Source of the DNA: CAZSDW01 sp964605705
Lineage (GTDB): Bacteria; Fidelibacterota; UBA2242
Length of the DNA stretch: 64,000 bases
NCBI GenBank assembly: GCA_964605705.1
Contig: CAZSDW010000007.1
Span: 1 to 64,000 of the forward strand
Direction of reading: 5' to 3'
This document shows, in pieces, positions 8,852 to 16,119 of the stretch (positions are counted from its first letter, which is position 1; every line of letters starts with the position of its first letter). The position numbers and the translations under genes are program-made. Under the pieces are notes generated by a model, which saw only the letters and a program-made list of their open reading frames with translations, had not been told where the DNA came from and searched no databases.

Positions 8852-9979
8852 ATGCCTAAAACAGCTACTTATCAACAATACACAGTTGCAGAAATTCACC
8901 TCGACCACCTCGTCCATAATCTGAAACAAATCCGGGAAAAAGTCGCACCCGCCGAGATTATGGCAGTGGTTAAAGCCGACGCTTATGGTCATGGCGTCAT
9001 TCCGGTGACGAAGCGGCTGATCAGGGAGGGTATCAGGCAATTTACCGTTGCCCGGGTGTCGGAAGCGGCTGAACTCAGAGACGCCGGGATAAATCAAACT
9101 ATCCTGGTCCTCGGTAGTCTGTTTCCTGATGAAATAGACCAAGCCTTGAGACTCAACACTGAGCTTAGTATCACTAATGAAAAGGATGTTGATACGATAA
9201 ATCAGATTGCCGGTAAATTGGGAAAAACCGTAAACGTTCACCTTTATATTGATACCGGGATGGGGTTGGTCGGCATATTTCCTGAGCAAGCAGTGTCGGT
9301 GATTCGAAAAATATTGAACAGCCCATCTCTGAAATTAGTTGGATTGTACTCCCATTTTGCCACAGCTGATGAAGCTGATAAAAGTTATGCTGAACATCAA
9401 CTTGAATTATTCAATTCAACGCTTTCGGACATACAAAAAGCCGGGATTAAACTTCCCTGTGTTCATATGGCAAATACGAGCGGAATTATTGACCTGCCCG
9501 AAGCGTATTTTGACATGGTAAGGGCTGGTATATCATTGTATGGATATTATCCCAGTACAACAATTCATAACCATTTTCACTTAAAAGCGGTAATGACCCT
9601 GAAATCACGAGTTGGTTTACTGCGCCGTTTTACAAAGGGGATGTCGATTAGTTATGGAAGGCGGTTCGTGACGCCTAAAGAGACAACGGTTGCTATCATC
9701 CAGATCGGTTATGCCGATGGAATTCAACGGGCATTTACCAATAACGCCGACGTAATGATCAGTGGCAGATTATATCCCGTAGTCGGGACTATTGCAATGG
9801 ACCAAATCGCAGTAGATGTTGGTGATGATTCTGTCCAGGTAGGAGATGAAGTATTGTTTTGGGGTAATTCAAGTCAGGGAAATATCAATCTGACCGAGAT
9901 CGCCGAACGGATTGGCACTATTCCTTATGAATTAACCTGTGGTGTGACAAAACGCGTGCCGCGTGTTTATTTAGGATAA
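8852..9979 (+). CDS. alr: alanine racemase
   Basis: 375 residues, typical length. Interconverts L- and D-alanine for peptidoglycan. PLP-binding lysine in VVKADAYGHG (Lys41); second-half motifs MSISYGRRFVTP and QIGYADG with the catalytic-tyrosine region, and GTIAMDQIAVDVG near the C-terminus. Start supported by AAGGAA upstream. It is separated from the gene before by the DUF559 remnant, and the 222 bases after it contain nothing recognisable before the convergent arsenic operon. Confidence 0.95.
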   Translation: MPKTATYQQYTVAEIHLDHLVHNLKQIREKVAPAEIMAVVKADAYGHGVIPVTKRLIREGIRQFTVARVSEAAELRDAGINQTILVLGSLFPDEIDQALRLNTELSITNEKDVDTINQIAGKLGKTVNVHLYIDTGMGLVGIFPEQAVSVIRKILNSPSLKLVGLYSHFATADEADKSYAEHQLELFNSTLSDIQKAGIKLPCVHMANTSGIIDLPEAYFDMVRAGISLYGYYPSTTIHNHFHLKAVMTLKSRVGLLRRFTKGMSISYGRRFVTPKETTVAIIQIGYADGIQRAFTNNADVMISGRLYPVVGTIAMDQIAVDVGDDSVQVGDEVLFWGNSSQGNINLTEIAERIGTIPYELTCGVTKRVPRVYLG

Positions 9980-10201
9980 GGACAACCGCTGCACCCGGAC
10001 CGGTCACTCTTGATAATTGAATATTCCTGTTTATGCCGATGATGGTTTTGTACCAATAAGGGTAGCAATATATCCTTCTTCGAGTTGCCAATCTGATTAT
10101 TCATCCTAACCTGTTCGCCCACTTCATTTCTCCGATTTAAACATCATTTACAAGGTAAACCGAACTCTTTCTTATTCTGTTGACAAGCTAATCACAACTC
10201 C

Positions 10202-11278
10202 CTACAAAATTTTGAATAAATGGCGGAATTTCATGCTGATCGAAACCAGCATCAGCATGACCGGGACTTCAATTAATACACCTACTACTGTCGCCAATGC
10301 AGCACCCGAAGACAAACCGAAAAGCATCGTCGCCGTGGCGATTGCCACTTCGAAATGATTTGACGCGCCAATCATGGAAGCCGGCGCCGCATCTTCGTAG
10401 GAGAGTTTCAGCCAGCGGGAAAACAGAAAGTAGCCGATACTGTAGATAAAAATTGTCTGAATGAAAAGTGGAATGGCGATCCAGAAGATCGTCAGCGGAT
10501 TTGTAACGATAATCTCGCCTTTGAAAGAAAAGAGCAGAATTAGTGTCACCAGTAGCGCTCCAGTGCTGACCGGTGTGAGATAATGGATAAATTTTTCATT
10601 GAACCATTCCAGCCCTTTGGATTGTATGATCCATTGGCGGGAGAAATAGCCGGCGATCAGCGGGAGGGCAACATAAATTCCAACGGACAACAGAATCGTC
10701 TGCCAGGGAATCGGCATGGCATTGACGCCCAGCAGGAATCCGCCCAGCGGCGCATACAGAAACAACATGGTCAGTGAATTGATCGCTACCATCACCAATG
10801 TCAGTCCATCGTTTCCGCGTGCTAAATAGCTCCATATCAGCACCATAGCAGTGCAGGGCGCTATCCCGAGCAGAATCGCCCCGGAAATATAACTGCGCCA
10901 GAGCTCAACCTCCTGACCGGTTTTGATGATTTCGGTACCCGGTAGGAATTTTTTAAAAAGAACTCCGAGGAAAAGGTAAGCGAACAGGTACATTGTAAAA
11001 GGCTTGATTGCCCAGTTGACGATTAGCGTCATTGCGACAGGTTTGGGGGTTTTGGCGGCTTTGACCACTTCAGAAAAGTCGATTTTCACCATGATCGGGT
11101 ACATCATGAAGAACAGGCAGATCGCAATGGGAATCGAGACCTGGTAAATTGACAAAGCATCGAGTTTTATTGCAATGCCGGGGGCGAGTTTACCGAGCAG
11201 AATTCCGCCGGCGATACACAGCAGAACCCAGAGAGTCAGATATTTTTCAAAAATGTTGAGTTTTTTTTCTGTGGTCAT
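10202..11278 (-). CDS. ACR3-family arsenite efflux permease
   Basis: 358 residues from the ATG at 11278, which has GGAGAA five to ten bases upstream; the longer frame to 11335 would run into ccdA and is rejected. About ten transmembrane segments. The ACR3 landmark cysteine is present in GIAPCTAMVLIWS (Cys142), with NWAIKPFTM before it and GASNHFEVAIA near the C-terminus. Exports As(III), produced by ArsC, across the inner membrane. Last gene of the minus-strand arsenic operon, 8 bases after ccdA. Confidence 0.93.
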   Translation of the reverse strand: MTTEKKLNIFEKYLTLWVLLCIAGGILLGKLAPGIAIKLDALSIYQVSIPIAICLFFMMYPIMVKIDFSEVVKAAKTPKPVAMTLIVNWAIKPFTMYLFAYLFLGVLFKKFLPGTEIIKTGQEVELWRSYISGAILLGIAPCTAMVLIWSYLARGNDGLTLVMVAINSLTMLFLYAPLGGFLLGVNAMPIPWQTILLSVGIYVALPLIAGYFSRQWIIQSKGLEWFNEKFIHYLTPVSTGALLVTLILLFSFKGEIIVTNPLTIFWIAIPLFIQTIFIYSIGYFLFSRWLKLSYEDAAPASMIGASNHFEVAIATATMLFGLSSGAALATVVGVLIEVPVMLMLVSISMKFRHLFKIL

Positions 11279-11286
11279 TAATTCTC

Positions 11287-11985
11287 CTACGAAAAAATCA
11301 AATATATTCCTCCGAGAATTACCAGCACACCGCAAATCTTTTTCAGCCGTCTGGCACCTTTGGACTCGGCGCTCCAGTGTAAGTAACGCTGCAGGGCTTC
11401 AGTGAAAGTTCCTGCAAGGACAATCACGGAGCAGTGTCCAACTCCATAAAAAATAAGTAGCAGGATGCTGAATAACAGTTTTGTGCCGGCAGTGCTTAGG
11501 ACAATTGCCAGAATAGGCGCCATATAGGCGAAGGCGCAGGGTCCCAGCGCAATGCCGAAAATCAATCCGAGAATGAATGCCGCCAGCAAACCGCGCTTTT
11601 TGACTCTGGACGGATCGGGCGCTGAGAAAAAATGCAGTGGAATCACATCCAGCAGGTATAACCCCACAAGAAAAAAGATCACTGCGACCAAATAATTGCC
11701 AAACCGTCCGACATCGCCCAGCATGCGTCCCAGCAATCCGGTGATGACGCCGATCAGACCGATAGTGATCAGGATTCCCATGGAAAACAGCAGTGAGAGC
11801 CAGAACGCCCGCCGGGTGGTGACATTGCCCTGACCGTTGATGAAGCCGATGATCAAGGGGATACTGGACAAATGACAGGGACTCAGCAAAATGCTCAGGA
11901 TTCCCCAGGCAAGGGCGGTCAGCAGGGCGATCACCGGAGTGCCGTATAATGCCTGGGACAGTGCATTAAAAATAGTTTCAATCAC
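11287..11985 (-). CDS. CcdA/DsbD-type transmembrane thiol-disulfide carrier
   Basis: 232 residues with six hydrophobic segments. Two membrane cysteines in the CcdA positions: LLSPCHLSSIPLI and ALGPCAFAYMAP. The family moves reducing equivalents from cytoplasmic thioredoxin to periplasmic thioredoxin-like proteins. It overlaps the gene before by 8 bases. Two exported thioredoxin-like proteins encoded directly upstream are its likely partners, making a dedicated redox relay inside the arsenic operon. Confidence 0.85.
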   Translation of the reverse strand: MIETIFNALSQALYGTPVIALLTALAWGILSILLSPCHLSSIPLIIGFINGQGNVTTRRAFWLSLLFSMGILITIGLIGVITGLLGRMLGDVGRFGNYLVAVIFFLVGLYLLDVIPLHFFSAPDPSRVKKRGLLAAFILGLIFGIALGPCAFAYMAPILAIVLSTAGTKLLFSILLLIFYGVGHCSVIVLAGTFTEALQRYLHWSAESKGARRLKKICGVLVILGGIYLIFS

Positions 11986-12412
11986 GATGCTGCTCTCCTG
12001 TGCTAATCATGTTAAAGTCTGCCAATCCCTGCATAAACCGCACTGTATCCAAGTAAAATGAACCTTCATAAAACAGGATATTATCACAGGATTTCATTAT
12101 CAATACGGGTAGAAAACGTTCAGGTAAATTTGCATGCAGAGAATCAACGGTGTGCGGCTCAGCGGAATAATCGTAATATTGATACCGGATTAATGTGGTG
12201 TCGATAATGTCGTTATCAATCTGCCGGTTGATAAATTCCGTAAATTCTGCATTCCGTTCACGGACACATTGACAGGCGTGACTGTCATAGAGAAAAATCA
12301 GGCAGCCCTGCCGGGATTGTGTGTGGGATTCGGCTGATCGCATTGGCGACGAGGCAGCGCCTACCAGGAAACAAAGCATCAAAGATGCTATGCCGAACGA
12401 TTTTGGTGTCAC
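11978..12412 (-). CDS. exported thioredoxin-like protein with CxC motif
   Basis: 144 residues. N-terminal signal-like segment (ASLMLCFLVGAA), then LIFLYDSHACQCV with a CxC pair (Cys47, Cys49) after the first beta strand, the place of the CxxC in thioredoxins, and ERFLPVLIMKSCD, where Leu-Pro may correspond to the cis-Pro loop. It resembles the small ArsF-like/thioredoxin-fold proteins seen in arsenic clusters of Bacteroidetes, but I cannot assign it firmly. Start overlaps the previous gene's stop (ATGA) and its end overlaps ccdA, so translation is coupled. Confidence 0.55.
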   Translation of the reverse strand: MTPKSFGIASLMLCFLVGAASSPMRSAESHTQSRQGCLIFLYDSHACQCVRERNAEFTEFINRQIDNDIIDTTLIRYQYYDYSAEPHTVDSLHANLPERFLPVLIMKSCDNILFYEGSFYLDTVRFMQGLADFNMISTGEQHRD

Positions 12413-12831
12413 TGAATTCCCTTCGATTTCAGCAGTTTTTCGATTTCGCTAATCGGGAAAAAGCCTTCGTGCCGGAAAAATTCAGTACCGTTTTCATCCA
12501 GAAAAACCTGGGTGGGAATCACCCGGATGCCGTATTGCTGGGCATAAGGGTGCCCCTCCTGAGTCCAGACATCATAGAAAATAACCTTGACCTGTTCCGG
12601 ATATTTTTCTTCAAGGGCTCTCATTACCGGCTGCATCTGTTTGCAGGGGATACAATTGACCGAGCCGAGTTCCACGAAGGTGACCTTGATTTTATCTTGG
12701 TCTGTTTTTACCGGGGCGGAAACGTTATCTTTCGCTTTGTTCGCATGATCATTGGCACTGGCCTTATTCTCACATGCAATTGATACCAGTAAAGACCCTG
12801 CAATCAGAACGGAAGACATTTTCTTTAACAT
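12409..12831 (-). CDS. thioredoxin-fold lipoprotein
   Basis: 140 residues. Lipobox VSIAC with Cys20 as the lipidated residue, a charged linker, then a thioredoxin domain with CIPC (Cys60, Cys63) and cis-Pro in RVIPTQVFLDENG. Expected to be membrane-anchored on the periplasmic side and kept reduced by CcdA. Close to the family of small thioredoxins that accompany ccdA and arsP genes. Overlaps the next gene by 4 bases. Confidence 0.85.
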   Translation of the reverse strand: MLKKMSSVLIAGSLLVSIACENKASANDHANKAKDNVSAPVKTDQDKIKVTFVELGSVNCIPCKQMQPVMRALEEKYPEQVKVIFYDVWTQEGHPYAQQYGIRVIPTQVFLDENGTEFFRHEGFFPISEIEKLLKSKGIQ

Positions 12832-12851
12832 AAATTACCTCTCTATTTCAG

Positions 12852-13010
12852 TTACTTTGAACCGCAATCAGATGTACAAGTAGCGCAATTATTATAACAA
12901 TCCACAGTGTGGTCGGAACTATCACTGATTGTATCGGCTCCGGATTTTTTATTAAAAGATTGAATCAATGATAATCCAATTATCGGTACGATTAATAGGT
13001 ACTTTCTCAT
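12852..13010 (-). CDS. small exported cysteine-rich protein, unknown
   Basis: 52 residues from the ATG at 13010, which has AGAAG upstream; a longer frame from 13043 would overlap the upstream gene's end. N-terminal hydrophobic segment (YLLIVPIIGLSLIQSF) then a short tail with CYNNCATCTSDCGSK, five cysteines in 15 residues. It lies between the DGC gene and the thioredoxin lipoprotein in the arsenic operon. It may bind metal or As(III), but this is only suggested by the cysteines and context. Confidence 0.5.
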   Translation of the reverse strand: MRKYLLIVPIIGLSLIQSFNKKSGADTISDSSDHTVDCYNNCATCTSDCGSK

Positions 13011-13012
13011 TA

Positions 13013-13429
13013 TTACTTCTCTGTTCGACAGCCACAGCCACACATGTCGGATATGAAATTATCAGGGCTGATTTTGATTCCTGAGGCTATCTCCTTCCAG
13101 GTCTTTTCGATTATTTCCCGATTCACTGCGGTCTGACCTTTGACAATGCCCATCTCCGTCAATACATAAGATTTGGACTTCAGTTTTAGATGCTCGAAAA
13201 TCTTTCGGGCGCAGGCAAGTTAACAGCGATCGATTGTAATATTCAGGTCGGCATCACTTGCCGAAACAATAAATCCATCAATGTGTGCCCCCAGAGAGGC
13301 TAAACAACTCATTTTTCCAATATTGTTTTTCTGCATCTGGCGGGCAACTCGGTCCGCGATCTCTCCGGTGTTTGAGCCACCGCCACATGGAAATATCAAC
13401 ATTTTTCCGTTGGTACAACATTCAGTCAT
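13013..13429 (-). pseudogene. DGC-domain putative zinc-binding protein interrupted by an in-frame TAA
   Basis: The first 69 codons read MTECCTNGKMLIFPCGGG, then SNTGEIADRVARQMQ, and end ITIDRC followed by TAA at 13222-13220. The same frame then stays open for another 69 codons: LACARKIFEHLKLKSKS, KGQTAVNREIIEKTWKEI, and a Cys-rich end CGCGC, stopping at 13013. In DGC-domain proteins the motif is normally D-G-C-P-x-x-C-A; here it reads D-R-C-stop-L-A-C-A. One nonsense change (for example CAA to TAA) would explain it; an alternative is stop readthrough. The two halves together give the expected ~138 residues. Genes of this family commonly accompany arsP and arsC. Confidence 0.7.
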
Positions 13430-13458
13430 AAAATTCTCTCCATTATAATAATTTGATT

Positions 13459-13707
13459 TTATTTTTTATTTGCCTCGATCATCCAGTGTGTCAGGGTGGC
13501 TTTGGTTGGGATTTTGCCGCTAGCCATGACTTTGCCGTTGATCACCAGACCGGGAGTGAACATGATGCCATAATCTGCGAATTTTCTGAAATCTGTGATT
13601 TTTTCCAGATTCATATCCAGGTTGTTTTCGGCTGCCAAATCATAGCATAATTGTTCTAATTTTCTGCAATTCGGACAACCCGATCCGAGTACTATTACAT
13701 TTAACAT
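13459..13707 (-). CDS. small thioredoxin-like protein (redox-active disulfide protein 2 type)
   Basis: 82 residues, cytoplasmic. GSGCPNCRKLEQL carries the CxxC (Cys11, Cys14) and FTPGLVINGKVMASG the cis-Pro loop. The length and motif match the short thioredoxin relatives found beside arsP and ccdA. It starts one base after the arsC stop and so lies directly downstream of arsC. It could serve as reductant for ArsC, which belongs to the thioredoxin-dependent type. Confidence 0.85.
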   Translation of the reverse strand: MLNVIVLGSGCPNCRKLEQLCYDLAAENNLDMNLEKITDFRKFADYGIMFTPGLVINGKVMASGKIPTKATLTHWMIEANKK

Positions 13708-13708
13708 A

Positions 13709-14134
13709 CTAACTCCTTTGGCTTATTTTTGTTTTAAAAAATGTTGTAAACTGTTCTTTGATTTCGTCTCTTACCCGACGAAATACGCTGAGGATATCTT
13801 CTTCCGTTCCGGTGGCTTCCGCCGGATCTTCGAATCCAAAGTGGAGCCGATTTCTGACATTACCCAGGAATACCGGGCAATTTTCTTTCGCACTACCACA
13901 GACTGTTATGACATAATCAAAGTCCTGATCGATGAATTCTGTGACGTGATTCGTTGCATTTTTCGAAATATCTATTCCGAGTTCCTGCATGACGTAGATG
14001 GCGTGTGGATTGACCCGCTCGGCTGGCTCAGTTCCGGCTGAATATACCTCGAGATTTTTCGCGAATGATTTTAAAAATCCTTCTGCCATCTGGCTGCGGC
14101 AGGAATTACCGGTGCAAAGAATGAGTATTTTCAT
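13709..14134 (-). CDS. arsC: arsenate reductase, thioredoxin-coupled (LMW phosphatase fold)
   Basis: 141 residues. P-loop LCTGNSCRSQMAEG with nucleophile Cys7, and VCGSAKENCPVF with Cys79 and Cys86, the same seven-residue spacing as the cysteine pair of S. aureus ArsC. It reduces As(V) to As(III), which ACR3 exports. Reduction of the resulting disulfide needs thioredoxin; the next gene encodes one. 177 bases separate it from arsP, with no clear terminator. Confidence 0.95.
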   Translation of the reverse strand: MKILILCTGNSCRSQMAEGFLKSFAKNLEVYSAGTEPAERVNPHAIYVMQELGIDISKNATNHVTEFIDQDFDYVITVCGSAKENCPVFLGNVRNRLHFGFEDPAEATGTEEDILSVFRRVRDEIKEQFTTFFKTKISQRS

Positions 14135-14311
14135 ATTGGTTCCTTGATTTGACGTGATAATCCCGGAGGGATCACTTTGAGACGAGATTTTCAGGATTAT
14201 TATTTTTAGATTTCATGAATTAGTACACGTTATTAATATTGCAATCCTTCCTGTATATTTTCATAATGTTTCAATTTTAAATATTCCATTAAGCAAATCT
14301 TGTTATCCTGT

Positions 14312-15613
14312 CTAAAACAATTTTCCGTAAATTATCCCGGAAATTGTTGCCATAATAACAACCAGCCCGACATATGCGACAGTTTTCTGTGTTCCAATGA
14401 CACCGCGTATGACAAGCATATTCGGGAGCGATAATGCCGGACCGGCTAGAAGTAATGCAAGGGCGGGTCCTTTGCCCATACCATTTGCAATAAGTCCCTG
14501 CAGAATTGGTACTTCTGTGAGCGTGGCAAAATACATAAATGCGCCGGCGACTGATGCAAAAAAATTGGCAAACAGTGAATTGCCGCCAACTAACGATGAA
14601 ATCCAGTGGTTTGGAATGATTCCCTGTCCGTTATCAGGTCCACCCAGAAGAAAGCCGGCGATTAAGACACCGATAGCCAGCAGCGGCATTATCTGTCTGG
14701 CAAATCCGTAGCTGGCTGACATCCATTCTGACGCTTCACCCTGATTAATTGACAATAGCATACTGAGTGTAATGACAGCTGCTGTAAAGGCGAAAACCGG
14801 ATGAGCAGGTAAGAATATTGCCAATAAAATTACCGGTAGTGATGCCAGAATGACCTGGTCGAATTTAATTTTAATGATAATCACTAATGAGCTTGCGAAG
14901 ATGACTCCGAAAATAGCGGTGATAATCCATTTAGAAGAATAAATAAAATACCACACACCATCATCAGTTACCGGTCTGCCCCAATTGACAAAAATAAGGA
15001 TCAGGACTAAGGTGAAAAAATGAATTGTGGTTTGCCAGATTGGGCGGATTTCTTCAGACTCGGGCAGCGCCAGTTGGGCTTCGGCTTTGGCGTGTTCTTC
15101 TTTACGATAGATCAGCTGCATAACTAAGCCGATGACAATACTGAAGACAACTGCGCCGATAACTCGTGCAATGCCTAACTCAGCACCCAGAATCCGGGCG
15201 GTTAATATTATTGCTAGGATATTGATTGCCGGTCCGGAATATAAAAACGCTATTGCCGGACCAAGCCCTGCCCCGCGTTTGTAAATACCTGAAAAGAGCG
15301 GTAATACAGTGCAGGAGCAAACTGCCAGAATTGTCCCCGATACTGACGCCACGGCATAAGCAATCCACTTTTTTGCTGAAGCGCCAAGATATTTTATAAC
15401 TGCATTTTGACTGACAAATACTGAAATGACACCCGCGATAAAGAATGCCGGAACGAGACAAAGCAACACATGTTCGCGGGCATACCACTGGGCGAGGGCA
15501 AGAGCTTCATAAAGCGCTCCTGTAAATCTTGAATTACCCAGTGGCAGATAAAATGCGGCGAGAAAAATTGCCGCAATCCAGAGCAGTTTTTTATATTCGT
15601 CTTTCCAATTCAT
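14312..15613 (-). CDS. arsP: ArsP-type permease (DUF318 family)
   Basis: 433 residues with about ten membrane segments. AVCSCTVLPLFSGIYKRG and FLYSGPAINI in the first half, and ALLLAGPALSLPNML with LTEVPILQGL in the second half, are the repeat motifs of the SUPP permease family. Within arsenic operons this family includes ArsP, which exports trivalent organoarsenicals. Nine bases after arsR. The Cys pair in CSC fits the trivalent-arsenical role, but a different substrate is possible. Confidence 0.85.
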   Translation of the reverse strand: MNWKDEYKKLLWIAAIFLAAFYLPLGNSRFTGALYEALALAQWYAREHVLLCLVPAFFIAGVISVFVSQNAVIKYLGASAKKWIAYAVASVSGTILAVCSCTVLPLFSGIYKRGAGLGPAIAFLYSGPAINILAIILTARILGAELGIARVIGAVVFSIVIGLVMQLIYRKEEHAKAEAQLALPESEEIRPIWQTTIHFFTLVLILIFVNWGRPVTDDGVWYFIYSSKWIITAIFGVIFASSLVIIIKIKFDQVILASLPVILLAIFLPAHPVFAFTAAVITLSMLLSINQGEASEWMSASYGFARQIMPLLAIGVLIAGFLLGGPDNGQGIIPNHWISSLVGGNSLFANFFASVAGAFMYFATLTEVPILQGLIANGMGKGPALALLLAGPALSLPNMLVIRGVIGTQKTVAYVGLVVIMATISGIIYGKLF

Positions 15614-15622
15614 ATCAAATAC

Positions 15623-15964
15623 TCAATTCTGAATTCCACAAATATTAATACGATCTACTGTTTTCAGATGCTCGGTATCAGATTTAATATTAGTGTCTGC
15701 TGTCAACCAGTCCGAAACAATCGGGTAGAGGACATGGGCTTTATTTTCCGTTTGTAAGATATAATTAACCCATTTGCCTTCTTTTTCATCAATAATAAAT
15801 CCGGCATCGCGCAGGATGGAGAGATGTTTGGAAACCGTTGAAGTTGCTAGCTTCAATGTTTCAGTAATCTCGCAAACACACAGCGGTTTTATTTCCAGCA
15901 TTTTTAAAATTCTGAGTCGATTCGGATCTGATAATGCTTTGAATAATTTTGTCAGTTCTCTCAT
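15623..15964 (-). CDS. arsR: ArsR-family arsenic-responsive repressor
   Basis: 113 residues. Winged helix with the classic As(III)-binding helix: LCVCEITETL (Cys29, Cys31), followed by recognition helix TSTVSKHLSILRDAG. It should repress its own operon and release it on As(III) binding. First gene of the minus-strand operon; GGAG lies 7 bases upstream of the ATG, and a perfect inverted repeat lies 18 bases upstream. Confidence 0.93.
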   Translation of the reverse strand: MRELTKLFKALSDPNRLRILKMLEIKPLCVCEITETLKLATSTVSKHLSILRDAGFIIDEKEGKWVNYILQTENKAHVLYPIVSDWLTADTNIKSDTEHLKTVDRINICGIQN

Positions 15965-15981
15965 GTAAACTCCTCAATGAT

Positions 15982-15998
15982 ACTATCATTTCGATAGT
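15982..15998 (-). promoter_or_regulatory. candidate ArsR operator
   Basis: Perfect 6-5-6 inverted repeat ACTATC-ATTTC-GATAGT, 18 bases upstream of arsR. ArsR-family operators are short AT-rich inverted repeats at this position. Assignment is inferred from symmetry and location. Confidence 0.6.
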
Positions 15999-16119
15999 TG
16001 GCGAAATGTAAAAAGATATGTTGTAATATGCAATATGAATAAAGGGAAAAAGATTAAAAAACAATGCGAAAGTCGAGAACTTTCACATTGCTCTTAAAAG
16101 GGTAACGCTGTGTTAATTA

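Noticed and set aside
9980..10201. Small gene between alr and the ars operon
   Set aside because: No frame with a start and ribosome site; 222 bases without recognisable content.
13220..13222. Selenocysteine at the in-frame stop of the DGC gene
   Set aside because: The codon is TAA, not TGA, and no SECIS-like element was evident.
14154..14175. Short hairpin GTGA..TCCC/GGGA..TCAC between arsP and arsC
   Set aside because: Only 8 pairs with a three-base bulge and no T-run on the coding strand, so not called a terminator.
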